A stretch of DNA of 64,000 nucleotides from Entonaema liquescens (taxonomy: Eukaryota > Ascomycota > Sordariomycetes > Xylariales > Xylariaceae). Made by a program: the position numbers and the translations under genes. The notes under the pieces were generated by a model. That model was not told the DNA's origin. It did not search any database and saw nothing but the letters and a program-made list of their open reading frames with translations. The stretch spans positions 620,001 through 684,000 of the forward strand of contig CADCSX010000003.1 of the NCBI GenBank assembly GCA_902805475.1. The letters are read 5' to 3'. The first letter of the stretch is position 1; every line of letters begins with the position of its first letter. Positions 11,585 through 22,236 of the stretch are shown in pieces.

Positions 11585-14584
11585 TTTTCGAGGTCTGCCC
11601 TTAGCACCCTCGAGATTCTTAGCAGTGGGTATGCGTACCTTTGTACCATACGTACCTATGTTCGTACACACCTAGGTCGGTAGATATTTGACTTGCAGCT
11701 TCCTCTTGTTACTGTGGACGAGGGGTTTAGCATGAGTTGCTTAGCACAAATCGCGTGTGCATGGACCAAGCCAGCTGCCAACCTGACCGTAGAACAGCAT
11801 CTCCAGTGGGGTAAACACGGTGAGTCAGGAGATATATCAGTGTTTTGTGAGAGATAGTGGGTCAAGAAGGCTGTCGTGAGGTGGCAACGAGGTTGCTAAA
11901 CGACGAAGAGAAGGTAGCAACGAGGTTAACAAAGGAATAGGTACGTATGTACCTACTAAACTGGTGTGTCACGGACTTATGAGTGGATGTTATTGAGCTT
12001 AGAGGTTCGTACATAAGGTACTGACGACTAGGTAACGTAGGTAGTTACAGAAACAGCCCACCATTGTAAACGACATCTACACGCACCTACGTATCTATAT
12101 AGGCGAGCACCTGCCTTCCCAAGGCGTTGAACAGTAGGTACGCGCTCGGGTTCAAGGGATCAGTCAGTTGACTATGACCCATAGGATCTGGCCAATGCAC
12201 GGAAGAGATCTTATGTAGCAGGTACGACCAATTAACCAAAGGTGGCAAAATCCAAGTGATTGTAAACATGCGTTGACTGAGTCTCTAGGTAAGTTTGGCA
12301 TATATCACCTAGGTATGTATGGAGAGTGGAAAGTCACCTTGGTGATGTCGAAATAAATAAGCGAGTAATATAGTGAGATCACCTAATAAGGCCAGGCGTT
12401 TGACGAAAGGGCAAGAGTCAAATCAAGCGGATTAGGAAATAGATAAAAGATTGAAATGCTTAAATTCAGTAATGAACAATCCTGTTCTTTGGTGCTCGAT
12501 CATCGTGAGAGTGTCGACTTATTCGATTCTCATAATTAATATCCAGATGCTCAACGTCGTGATACCTATCCCTCATATACATAGGTAGTATCAAGCATAG
12601 AAGTATAAGAAGGTTAAAGTAAGTAATGTAGGAATGGTCCGTATATATGTAGAGTAAGTTTTATACCTAGGTACCTTTTTTGAGGCCGTTTATATATCTA
12701 ATTCCTCGTGTGGCTGAGCGTTAGAGAGTTGGAGATGCAACTACTACGAATACCTATAACGGGGCTACAGGGTTGTATTGGTCTCCTTTTCTTGCTTTTT
12801 AATAGAACAAAAGCCTTATTTTCATGCTTCATGTAAGCCATCTCAAGTAAAAACGTAAGAGTGAGTATCTGTGGCGGCCATGTGCTTGAGATGATGCTAG
12901 TTCCCTAGATTTTCGGACAAATTCAAATATACTTAACCCTAGGTAGTCTATGTAAAGAAGTCAAGTATACGAATATGTTGCCTTAGGAAGTGGTTATATG
13001 CTCGAATTAAACACTCATAAATTTCTTAATCATATCCCTGGCCTCTGGTTACCTATATGGCTGAACTGGTGGTTTATTTACCTACCTAATGCTGTTTACC
13101 AATCCGCCGATAAAAATTGCTTGTATATATGTACAAACTAAAGGAACAAGCTTATGCCCCCAGCGAGTATGGATCTGATTCCGTTGGGCTTGAGTGTAAC
13201 TTGAGTGAAAGTAGAATAAAGTAATAAAGCACTGTGAGCCGGGTGCTTACATCTATCAAACTGAATCTCACTATTCAATTGGATATGTTTTGAGAAACTA
13301 CTTGCTTGTATAATAAATATCTTTAATATTAAAACATGATTTGAGACTTTGCTATGATTGTAAAGTAATCTAGATACCTACTTTTTATATCTAGTCATTG
13401 TGATAAGACAGCTCATAACAGAAACAATTCACTGAGTAACAACACTAGGCTCTCACATGGCAATTATGATGAGAACCTTCAACTGTGGGAGCTCATGGCT
13501 ATATATATTGAATGTATTCTTTATCTCAGGCGTCTTTCTTATCTAGGTAGAATTCTAATAGAGTTGACTTAGGCCGCTGTGGGTGTTGCAGGGTGGGTGC
13601 CAGTTTCGTTATGGCTTGGTCATTCCTGTGTTCGCCGTTGTGTTAGGTTTGGTTGATGATTTTGACTGTATAAATGGTGGTGGATGCAATATCCCGTTTT
13701 CCACTGTTAACCAATTGTTAGGCTACAGGTCCGATGGGGTGAAGTTGGAAGTGTCCGTGCATCATATGGGGATAAGTGCCAGGTTGGGACGTTTTCAGTG
13801 AATACAAGCGAAACGAGGCCGGGACAGCGGTGTTGTTGGCCCTTCCTCTCAGTCGAAGTCGAGCTACCGATTTACTATAAGTAGGTGTATTGTTAGCGGA
13901 CAACTCATGGTATTGTAACATCTCTGGGACACATACCATAACCCGTTTCAAAGTTAGATGATTTCAATATTGAAGCCTTCAAATGCGTTTAAAATAGTTG
14001 CGATAAAGATAAATAGGATTTGTTGCTGATTGAATAAGGCAATAAACGACCACAAGAGGTGGCGGCATGGGGAATTGGGACGAAGTCAGCTGGATGAAAT
14101 AAAGCTTTTATAACACGTCTTGATCTGTAGATGTCTTGGGCGCGTCGAATTAACCTCTGCTAATGGGAGTTAGATTATGACACATTTATTTTCCGGGTTT
14201 GGTACTTACTCTTCTCGGCTCCTATATCATAAGCTCTTGCTGGTTGCTTTTTTCTCCCGTTGATTGTCCATGGAGAGGATTGTTGATCTCCGATATAAAT
14301 TTAAATTAATAACCAGACTTTTTTGTAGGCCATGTCCTTTAACAATGCGACGGCTCGGATCTTCATTACCGGGCCAGGCTTCATCTATCGTGAAAGGTCC
14401 GAAGAAATATTATGTATTTGGCTTGAGGGATACCTAAGCAATAGGTAGAGGGGTGTTTGTGTGTCAAATTGTTGGTTGTTATTAAATAGAGGGCGCCTTA
14501 TGTTGATAATAATAATATGTGATTAATAGTGATTGCGTTGTGAAGAAATAATAAAGAGATTGAAAGGAATGAGAGGGTGGAATG
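11585..14584. other. Long AT-rich intergenic stretch, possible spliced relic at its right end
   Basis: About 3 kb with no intact gene. It is rich in TAGGTA/TACCTA words. At the right end, read on the minus strand below the TATA block at 14.6 kb, there is a short ATG frame (MDNQREKKATSKSL then stop). A GTAAGT donor (about 14209) and a TTAGCAG acceptor (about 14160) follow. This may be a non-coding spliced transcript or a decayed member of the orphan family. Confidence 0.4.
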
Positions 14585-14610
14585 GCGGGGAGGGCCAGAT
14601 ATTTATATGC
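14585..14610 (-). promoter_or_regulatory. Extended TATA block with no intact gene downstream
   Basis: Plus-strand core CCAGATATTTATATGC, identical over 16 bases to the block upstream of orphan B at 18825-18840, and preceded by a similar purine-rich 5' leader (GAGAGGGTGGAATGG). On the minus strand it would drive transcription toward 14.2 kb, where no intact coding frame is found. Confidence 0.5.
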
Positions 14611-14642
14611 AATGAGGGTAGAGGTTTAAGGCACATGCAGAA

Positions 14643-14699
14643 GCAAGAGCGTTCTTTAGATGCAAGAGCGTTCTTTAGATGCAGGAGCGTTCCTTAGCA
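14643..14699. repeat. Three tandem 19-bp repeats beside the orphan TATA block
   Basis: Units GCAAGAGCGTTCTTTAGAT at 14643-14661 and 14662-14680 are identical. The third (14681-14699) differs by three transitions (A to G, T to C and, in the last base pair region, a changed end). The array begins 33 bp upstream of the TATA block in promoter orientation, so it could be a cluster of activator sites. No copy was seen at the other orphan promoters. Confidence 0.75.
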
Positions 14700-15055
14700 G
14701 CGGTGCACGCGCCAACACAATTCAAGATATTGTCCTAGTAACGCGCACATATCTTACCGCTAAAGTTACTTAAGGCAGCTGCGGCGAGGTGATTGTAGCG
14801 ACTTCCTAGGATACCTGCCTAGTTACGGCGACTTCCTGAGGAAGGTGGCAACCTTAGGGGGTAAGATCACTCTTAAGTGTACTGGCACCAACTGTATGAT
14901 ATGGAAGGTACGAGCTCGTCCCAGTTGCTTCGGCAAGAGGTTTATCTTTTATTTACACTGTGTTCACTTAATATCTGCTACAAAGACATCGCATCTTTAT
15001 TTAGACTAGGTAGGTAGGTACTTGTGAAATCTAAGGCTAGGTACTCGTATTCTTT
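14700..15055. other. Intergenic, nothing recognised
   Basis: A 356 bp stretch between the tandem repeats and the stop codon of the HET gene. No coding frame or RNA gene was recognised. Confidence 0.6.
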
Positions 15056-17035
15056 TTACCGGATTTTGAACGTTTCTACTTCGCTTAAATAGTCTATGCC
15101 TTTGGAATTAGTTGGTATATCTGTTTTCGGCCCCTTCAAATCGAAAACAACACTGCTCCATCTTCCCACGATCTCATCAAGTGACGATTCAACTAGGGCA
15201 TGCGGACTAGCCTGGATAAACACATAGTAATCCTCGGACTCATCTTTCTGCAGAAGGGCAGCCAAACCAGGATACATCTCTATCAGAACCTCGTCATTCT
15301 TGAGGTCTTCTACGTCTTCAATATTAATCCCGCTCGATCCATCTAGGTGACCATCCCGGGTGAAGTAGCCGCGCAAGATCTGTGGACGGGCAAGTGTCAA
15401 GACATGATATCCATTCTCGCTGTTGAATTCCGCCCCGCCATCTTCATCACAGATGGTCCGAGACGTTGCGGCAAAATCTTTTCCCTGTACTGCTTTATAG
15501 TTTGGCCACGGCACAGTCCAGTCCGCTGCCCATGATGGCAACCCGATAACCTTGCTCGGCGACTTCATCAATGAGAGGAAGAATCCAGGACCGTGGCGCG
15601 TTATAAAGAATTTTGAATAAATCGTAAAAACTTCTGCTACCCCTTTTTCATAGTCTGCCGCCAATTCTGGGAACCTCCCTCTATCTAAAGCCGTTGATAT
15701 GCTGAGGACGCCGAAAATCTTGTCTCTGGGGTCTCCAACCTCCCTGTCTCGAGTTTCGATAAGGACATCGAGAAGGTGGGAGCTAGTGCTAGCCGTTCTC
15801 TTTCGGACTAGCGAAAATATGCGTACCATACTCCCGGACGGATGGTCCTCAAGTAATTTTATCAAGTATAAAGCTCTCATTGCAGGAGTTGACTTTGTGC
15901 CGCACATGATGACGGTATTGCGTGGATCTGGGAGAACTACCTCTTGCAATACCCAGACCCTCTTAAACCACCGTCGAGACAAATATTCGGTAACAAGTTC
16001 GGTGATTTCTGCTTCTGTGAGCTGGGTTTGGCCCCCGGTGTTTGAATTACGTGCCAACGCCGATACTTGTTCTCTCCCTATATTCCAGTATATCTCCAGG
16101 TTCGATGCTATGTCCTCTGCGAGTCTATACAAGTCTAGGCGCAAGGGAGCGGGTAGTTCACCCGTTTTCAGCCCATTCAGCCAGTCAAACAACATGTCAG
16201 ATTGGGCTGTTGCCTCGCCAGTATACACAGCTATGCAGTCTGCTGAGGTGTAGATTCTTGACATCAAGGAGACTTGATAAGTGCGCTCAGCGCTGTTGTC
16301 TTGATCGATGCAGATCGCATCAATCCAGACAGTCCTCGTCTCATCATGCTTCCGAAGACGCCGCATTGCTAGCTCGCAGTTCTTTGTAATCCAAATGGTG
16401 GCTCTGGGGTTCTCACAAATAAGCTCGCTTGATCTAGTGGCATCTCCAGAGTCATCCGCCCATGTGTAGGAGAGAGCATCGTATGCTGGTCTCTGATTAT
16501 TCGAGAAGCTTGTGGAGATTAGCCCTCCTCGGAGAAGATCACTATATGACCCTGGAGATATAATAAAGAGTCTGAATTGATCGTCTCCTTTAAGCGAGCA
16601 CGACTTGTAAGGTTCTTGAGATGAGGGGCTTGGCGGAGTGGACATTTTGGGACGATTATGTGGTTGTTGGCGATGACCACGCTCGTGAGCAACACGAGAA
16701 CGTCTATAATGAAGAGGAAGTATCACATTATCATTACAACATGGACTCCAAAAAGTAAAATTCTCGAGGGTAATCTCAAACGGCTCCAGAGTGATTACAA
16801 GAAGGAAGGATAAAGTCTCCGAAGTGCTTCGAGTAGTGTTCCCAAACAGGACCTTGCCTAGGAGATATGGGGGCATGCAGATCCACAGGATGGGAATAAG
16901 GACCATGAGGATAATCGCAGCACATTGGGCAAAGAATCTCTGCGAAGGAGTTGGAGCTTTTGGCTCAGATACCGAGGTGCCGTGTAATAAAATAGACATG
17001 ACTTCTCTATCAATGTCAGTATCGGTGGTTATCAC
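15056..17035 (-). CDS. HET-domain protein with N-terminal membrane segment
   Basis: Single exon, 659 aa as read from the first ATG. HET domains (PF06985) trigger vegetative incompatibility and regulated cell death when non-self is sensed; related in fold to TIR domains. The three family blocks are present: YDALSYTW (about 185-192), TVWIDAICIDQ (about 235-245, followed by ERTYQVSLMSRIY) and RRWFKRVWVLQEVVLP (about 354-369). The C-terminal ~290 residues resemble the usual variable HET tail and carry no recognisable repeats. Residues ~34-65 form a strongly hydrophobic segment (AAIILMVLIPILWICMPPYL), so the protein may be membrane-anchored. A second ATG at 16645 would give a 529 aa form without it and starts nearer the HET domain. 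Which start is used is unresolved. Confidence 0.85.
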   Translation of the reverse strand: MITTDTDIDREVMSILLHGTSVSEPKAPTPSQRFFAQCAAIILMVLIPILWICMPPYLLGKVLFGNTTRSTSETLSFLLVITLEPFEITLENFTFWSPCCNDNVILPLHYRRSRVAHERGHRQQPHNRPKMSTPPSPSSQEPYKSCSLKGDDQFRLFIISPGSYSDLLRGGLISTSFSNNQRPAYDALSYTWADDSGDATRSSELICENPRATIWITKNCELAMRRLRKHDETRTVWIDAICIDQDNSAERTYQVSLMSRIYTSADCIAVYTGEATAQSDMLFDWLNGLKTGELPAPLRLDLYRLAEDIASNLEIYWNIGREQVSALARNSNTGGQTQLTEAEITELVTEYLSRRWFKRVWVLQEVVLPDPRNTVIMCGTKSTPAMRALYLIKLLEDHPSGSMVRIFSLVRKRTASTSSHLLDVLIETRDREVGDPRDKIFGVLSISTALDRGRFPELAADYEKGVAEVFTIYSKFFITRHGPGFFLSLMKSPSKVIGLPSWAADWTVPWPNYKAVQGKDFAATSRTICDEDGGAEFNSENGYHVLTLARPQILRGYFTRDGHLDGSSGINIEDVEDLKNDEVLIEMYPGLAALLQKDESEDYYVFIQASPHALVESSLDEIVGRWSSVVFDLKGPKTDIPTNSKGIDYLSEVETFKIR

Positions 17036-17949
17036 AGGATAGTAGCAGGCTTTGGCAAGGTAATGTGAACTTATAATACCTATTTAGGAGTATGTAGTAA
17101 CAAATCTTCCAAGTGGCTAGTGAGTCTGGCACCTCATGGGATACATAAGTAACTGTTCAAGTTTTTTAAGCATGGTCAAGCATTGCAAGAGACCTCCGAT
17201 AGGACATTACTTCGAAGTGAGCAGAACATTGAGAGAGTCCTAGGTACGTATCTGTGAACCCTGACCTGACAGCTGCATGTCTGCTGTGTCCTAAGGGTAT
17301 TGGGTGTATCAGTGCTGTCTTCGTATATAATCGGGCGAGACTAAGGATAGCGCACCAAGCTTCAGGGACCAATAAGAGGTTATTCTGACCCTTCTTAGCC
17401 GGTACAAGGAGAGGTAAATGTCTCATAAAATTCTATGAAACTTTATAAAATGTTAAAAAGTACTTCGAGATAGGTAAAAATCACACCTTTTTAGTAGTAT
17501 TTCGGGTTATTCCCTAATTGGTGACTCATTCCTCAATTGAAGCACAACCCCCTATGGGTGCGAGGATGCGGATGTTATATATAGCCAATACCTACTAATA
17601 CTTTTTTCATGGGCAAAATTTTCTATCTACTTGTTGGCAGCTAAATGACGCAGTATATCGCCCTGTGCCACAATCTTGCTGGAGCTTGTAGACCATAGGT
17701 ACGCGTAATATCACGGTGATAAAATTAGGATGCGCCAGATACTTGAAATAATTGCTGACACGCCAACGGACCTAACATAGCACTTAAGTCATCACGGAAT
17801 TTTTATGGCATGAACATCTATATTGTGCCACGGCTATCTAGCCGGACAGTACATATGGCCTCAACTGTTAACAATCTGTAGACCCATCCCTGATGTTCAT
17901 TCCCCCATGCCATGCTGATGTACTCGCAATATCTCTCTCCTCATCCGCT
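17036..17949. other. Intergenic, nothing recognised
   Basis: 914 bp between the HET gene start and the orphan B stop. One minus-strand frame (17166-17426) has no domain, no splice partner and ordinary composition, and is not called. Confidence 0.6.
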
Positions 17950-18595
17950 CTAATCATCCCGTCGGCCCTTATCCACGACTCGAGCCATCAAGTGGTCCAT
18001 GGCTTTGGAGCTGCTGACGGTCTTCGGCTTTCGGGTGGGCTTTGAACGCTTCGGAGGCGGACCCTTCTGCTTTTTGCCCCGTTTGTTGTACTGAGGTTCC
18101 TCACCGAGATCGCTGTACTCGTTTGAGTCGGATGACTCGTATCCGGTACTCTGGGGCTCTTGGACACCTTGCTGCAGTTTCACGCGAAGCATGTAAGCGC
18201 CGTAATTGTCATCACCCCGTAGTCTTACTTCCGGTTCGAAGAATTCTTCGTCGGTCGGACCATGTTGCCAGGCTGGTAGATACATTGTTAGCACTTGACT
18301 TGTTATATTTCATGTTATTTTTATTTCTGAACTCACGTTCAAGAGCCTCTTCGACCTCGGATTCAGAATCATAGGTACGCTGAGACCGAGAAGATTGCTT
18401 CTTCTTCTTTTGAGTTTTGCTAGTAGAGGCCTTGGCCTGCGTCTGCTTAGACTTCGTAGCGACTGGCTTGGGCTTCCCGCCACTCTTCTGTCCACGCTGG
18501 GTCGAGGCCTTCGCGACTTTGTCGTCGTCGGAGAGAGAGATAGGGTCCTCCCGGGAACCCTTCTTGTGGTTTACAGACGCCTTCTTGTTCGCCAT
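17950..18595 (-). CDS. Orphan B: Lys/Ser-rich protein with C-terminal AMDHLM motif
   Basis: Unrecognised family. Two exons: 18595-18337 and 18272-17950, 193 aa. The intron has a GTGAGT donor, a textbook branch site (GTGCTAAC) and a CCAG acceptor, and joins the frames exactly (...VEEALE + PWQHGPTDEEFFEPEV). The N-terminal half is basic and serine-rich with SREDPISLSDDD and KKKKQSS, and the middle is acidic. The C-terminus reads SSSKAMDHLMARVVDKG, matching KPRAMDHLMVKVGK in orphan A. Unlike orphan A its frame is intact. Small size, charge and lack of signal peptide suggest a nuclear or cytosolic disordered protein; function unknown. The shared motif and promoter block make A and B likely diverged paralogues. 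Confidence 0.75.
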
Positions 18596-18818
18596 TGCTA
18601 AAGAGAGTATTATGTCAGTCTTTTGTAACAACTATAGAAAGATGAATAGGTGAGAGGGTTAATTACTTTCAATGGTGACAAGTGAGGTAGGTATCTGCGT
18701 AAGGTAAAGTTGTAAGGTTGGCAATTAATGTTGATAAAGCTGTTAGGATGCTTCTCAAGAGAGCCTTTTGTTTATTGTTGAGAGTGAGGAGAAAAGAGGA
18801 AAGAAGCTGAAGAGGGGA

Positions 18819-18840
18819 GGGGAGCCAGATATTTATATGC
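18819..18840 (-). promoter_or_regulatory. Extended TATA block upstream of orphan B
   Basis: Plus-strand GGGGAGCCAGATATTTATAT followed by GC, about 225-240 bp upstream of the orphan B start codon. It is shared with 14585-14610 and, with two changes, 11564-11584. Confidence 0.55.
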
Positions 18841-20723
18841 TACAGGAGGGTCAATGCACATGGATGGTAACGACAGTTACCATAGGAGTCACAGGTGTAC
18901 AACTGTAGGTACGCACATAACAGGTACGTAGGTACGTAGGCGCGGCCAATGCACCTAGCTAACACGGTGATAATGATAGAAATGACCTCGTTTATGTCTG
19001 GAAGGTGTGTCAGGAATATCCACCCAATAGTACGTACCCAGTGACGTACCTTAGTAGTTCTGGCGTTGACGGGTGGGCGACGACAAGAGCCATCTTTCTG
19101 GTGTTAACAACCGCCAGGTGACACGCCAACAACTTAGGTACGAGCCAAAGGGACGTTCATCTTTGAACCAATACCCACTTTACTGGGAAGCAGGACTGAA
19201 TATTGAACATTATGCCCATCTCTATGGATGCTATATATTACCTGGGTGAGGTGAGGAGTGTATGGTGAGACATATAAATTGAAGTCAAAAGGGATGCAAA
19301 CCGGCTAGGCAAAGTCCATATGAAGAGGACCGTGATACAGGTTATCTATCTAGGTATGTATGAAGCCAGCCCTGGGAAAATGAGGAAGGTAAAGCATTAT
19401 CCGGTTCACAAACTAAAAGTGTTTGATATATACCTGCCTAGGTAGTACGTACGACGTTTGCTTCTTAAGTTAAGGCCATCATATCATAGTTGTATTTACC
19501 CCTATTTTGGGGAAACATAAATAGGGGTAGCTTGATAATGTTCTAGTTAGTAGAATATAAATACTAAAACTACTCTAGGTACCAGTTAATGCTTCGGACG
19601 CCATGGCTACCTAGGTATTCTATAAATGTCAAAATATGTTGTTTTCCTAACTATAAACAAAAAAACGGTATTAGATCAATCTTGTGTAACTATGGATACT
19701 ATATAATCGCCTCGTCATTGGTATCTTCATTCCCTAATTCTCACTAGTTACCTACATTAAGCAGCAATAGTTATGAAGATGCAGATATTTTATATTGGTT
19801 TAGCATTGTGGTGATTAGCGTAGCTATATTGTTCTGCCCACGATTCAACAAATTTTATGGACTGTCTTATACCATAGTATTATCGGTGTTCAAACTCAGA
19901 TACGAAGCTCGATGAAAATATCCAGTCTATATATATGTAGGTATACGGTGCTTTTGATGCTGGAACTTTACCTCGTTTACTGAAGCACGTGTAAAACTAT
20001 CTGCTTACGTCGGCGCAGGGTTGGGCTATTTCAAAGGAAGCATTGCCTAGGACCTGGAGGGTGTCTGGTAAATGGTGGGTTGGTATTATTATTGTACCTC
20101 TTGGTCGGCCCCGATAGTGACCTACAATGAAGACTTTAATGCTAACGATGTGATAGTTGAAATGCTTGTCACACTTGGGCACTTAACCCTATTCATGAGA
20201 TATTCAGGTTACACCGTGGTTACCAAAACTTTTCATTGGGAACAACCTATGAATGAATGGAACAACCATCACAGTGGTTGTATATGCCATATGCAGTTAA
20301 GTGAGCCAGGAAACTGTGACCACTGCCTGCAAATGCAGTAACTAAAGGAGAAAACTAAGGAAAAAGCCTCGCAGGCTATTGAGCGTCCAATCTCCGTATT
20401 GCTCAAGTAACCATTCCTCCCAGCATCCCCTACCGGGAAACTCAAAGAAAGAGAGCTCCATAGAGCCTAACAAGAAAAAGCGTAAAATGAAATGCATCCG
20501 TGGTATAATGCAACTGTTGCTTTATGAAACAGCCCCGAACGCCATATGACCATGCTGTTCTCGTCTCTCATAATGATGTCTCATGATAAACTCATGGACG
20601 TGACAGAAACCAAGCCTTAAGAAATCGAAAACTCCCCTCCTCCTCTTACTCCCTCCTACTCCCCCTACCAGAACGCCTAGGTGCGTATGACCTTTGCGGT
20701 ATCGCCTATAGGTAACATGTCTC
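18841..20723. other. Intergenic, TAGGTACGTA-rich
   Basis: 1.9 kb without a supported gene. It has repeated TAGGTACGTA/TACCTAGGTA-type words (for example 18920-18945 and 19436-19450) and AT-rich runs. A plus-strand frame at 20072-20341 has no domain and is not called. Confidence 0.6.
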
Positions 20724-22236
20724 TTACGGATTGTTGAGACCTTCTCCTCGGACGCATGGTGCCTTGCCCTTGCCCTTGCTCGATGTAGCTTGCTCTTCGG
20801 CGGGCAAGCTTCGCTTAAGAGTGTTGTGTCTGGTGGGCTCGGCATTAGGCTGACTGCGGGGAATGTTGGCGCCGAACGGATTTTTAAAGAAGTTCTTGGC
20901 TGCCTTCCCGTACTCCTTTGCAGTCATATTGGCGTAGTAGGAGCTAGTGTAAGGGCGCTCAACATAACCCTCGGGAGATGAAGGAATGCCGCTAATGTCG
21001 GGCCGCACCTTCTGAGCCTCCACCCGCTGTGGCTGGAATGAAGATCCCGCCTGAGACGCCGGCTGCGTACGAGATGCCGTCCGCGTAGATGAAGATGACC
21101 GTGGGGAGATATACGGTGTGGGTTTGGCAGCACAAAAGTCGATTCCGAGCAGGGCACAGACCCCGAAGAAGAGGCTGCCTGTGGGTAAGACACCTGGGGT
21201 GGGGAAACTGTTGGACTGGCTGTGCATAAGACAGCGGTCCTGGAGTAGCAACAGGTTGTGGGAGAGACACCTGTCCTGCTGAAAAGGCCGGGTTCGGATA
21301 AGAGGCCAATTCTGGAAAAGAAAGGGATTCTATAGGGGCCATAGGCATCATCGGCGCCATAGTCGTCATAGGTACCATGGGTTGTGTATAGGACATTGAG
21401 CCGACACAGGGTACTGGATCCATATAAGAGGGCGGACCTCCATGGGAAACCGGCGCTGTGTATGGCAGCGGGTTTGTGTAGATTGCCGATCCTGTGTAAG
21501 GTGCTTGCCCCATGGAGGGTGCCAATCCCATAGCAGTTGCTGGTCCCATGTATGGGGCTGCTCCAGCGTTTGGTGCTGAGATAGCAGCGAGAGCAGGATC
21601 AACAGGGAAAACCCAAGACTGATCAGCTAACAAGGACTCTACATGATTATTAGTTTATCTGGATAGCAGTTTAGTGTGGGGGACTTGTAACTTACCGAAG
21701 GTCTGAACATCCTGAAGGAGTCCAGAGACGCTCAATTCAGGCACCGACGACATGCTTGGACCACCATTGTCTTGCTGGAGATTGTTCCAAGTGGCGTCGT
21801 ACGTGAGAAGGCTTGGATCTATAAATTCCTCAAGGCGTTGGTTTCCGTTCTCAGGTTCTAGCTTGGGGCCCTCAGCAATTGCGTTGGAGCTCATACTGAA
21901 GAACTTGGCATGCTGCAGCTCGTAATTCGACACACAGCCAGCTTGGACGTAGTTGGAGTTGTCAACAATGGGAGCCATACTGGTGGTATTGACGGCAACC
22001 GATGATTTCGCCACGGCCTTAAGCGTCTCTGATATGAAATACTTGCTAAGGCTGTACTTCGCGCCGTCTAAGCCACGCCCCACGAGTTGCTTTAAGTACG
22101 GATTGAGAGTCTGAGCAAGGCGTCCAGTAGACGTGGAGGGCTTGTTCTCTTGCTGGGTAGCCACTGCTCCTGTGTTATAGCCGAGAGCTGAAGAGTGGTA
22201 ATGGGCAGGCTTCGTGGACTGGTTGTACGAAGACAT
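20724..22236 (-). CDS. Orphan C: Pro/Met/Tyr-rich low-complexity protein
   Basis: Unrecognised. Start at 22236 (MSSYNQSTKPAHYHSS). Exon 1 runs 22236-21696 with a GTAAGT donor; exon 2 resumes at 21638. The middle carries irregular repeats such as APYMGPATAMGL, APYTGSAIYTN and PPSYMDPVP, rich in Pro, Met, Tyr and Ala. The C-terminal ~130 residues (KVRPDISGIPSSPEGY ... EYGKAAKNFFKNPFGANIP, ending GLNNP) look coding in a different frame. Two joins are possible: two missing bases (about 21192-21200 and 21112-21128), giving about 485 aa with GVSYPQAASSSGSVP between them, or one weak 52-bp intron (GTATAT...ACGCAG, about 21120-21068). No domain or signal peptide. It shares orientation with orphans A and B but not the AMDHLM motif. 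Confidence 0.55.
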
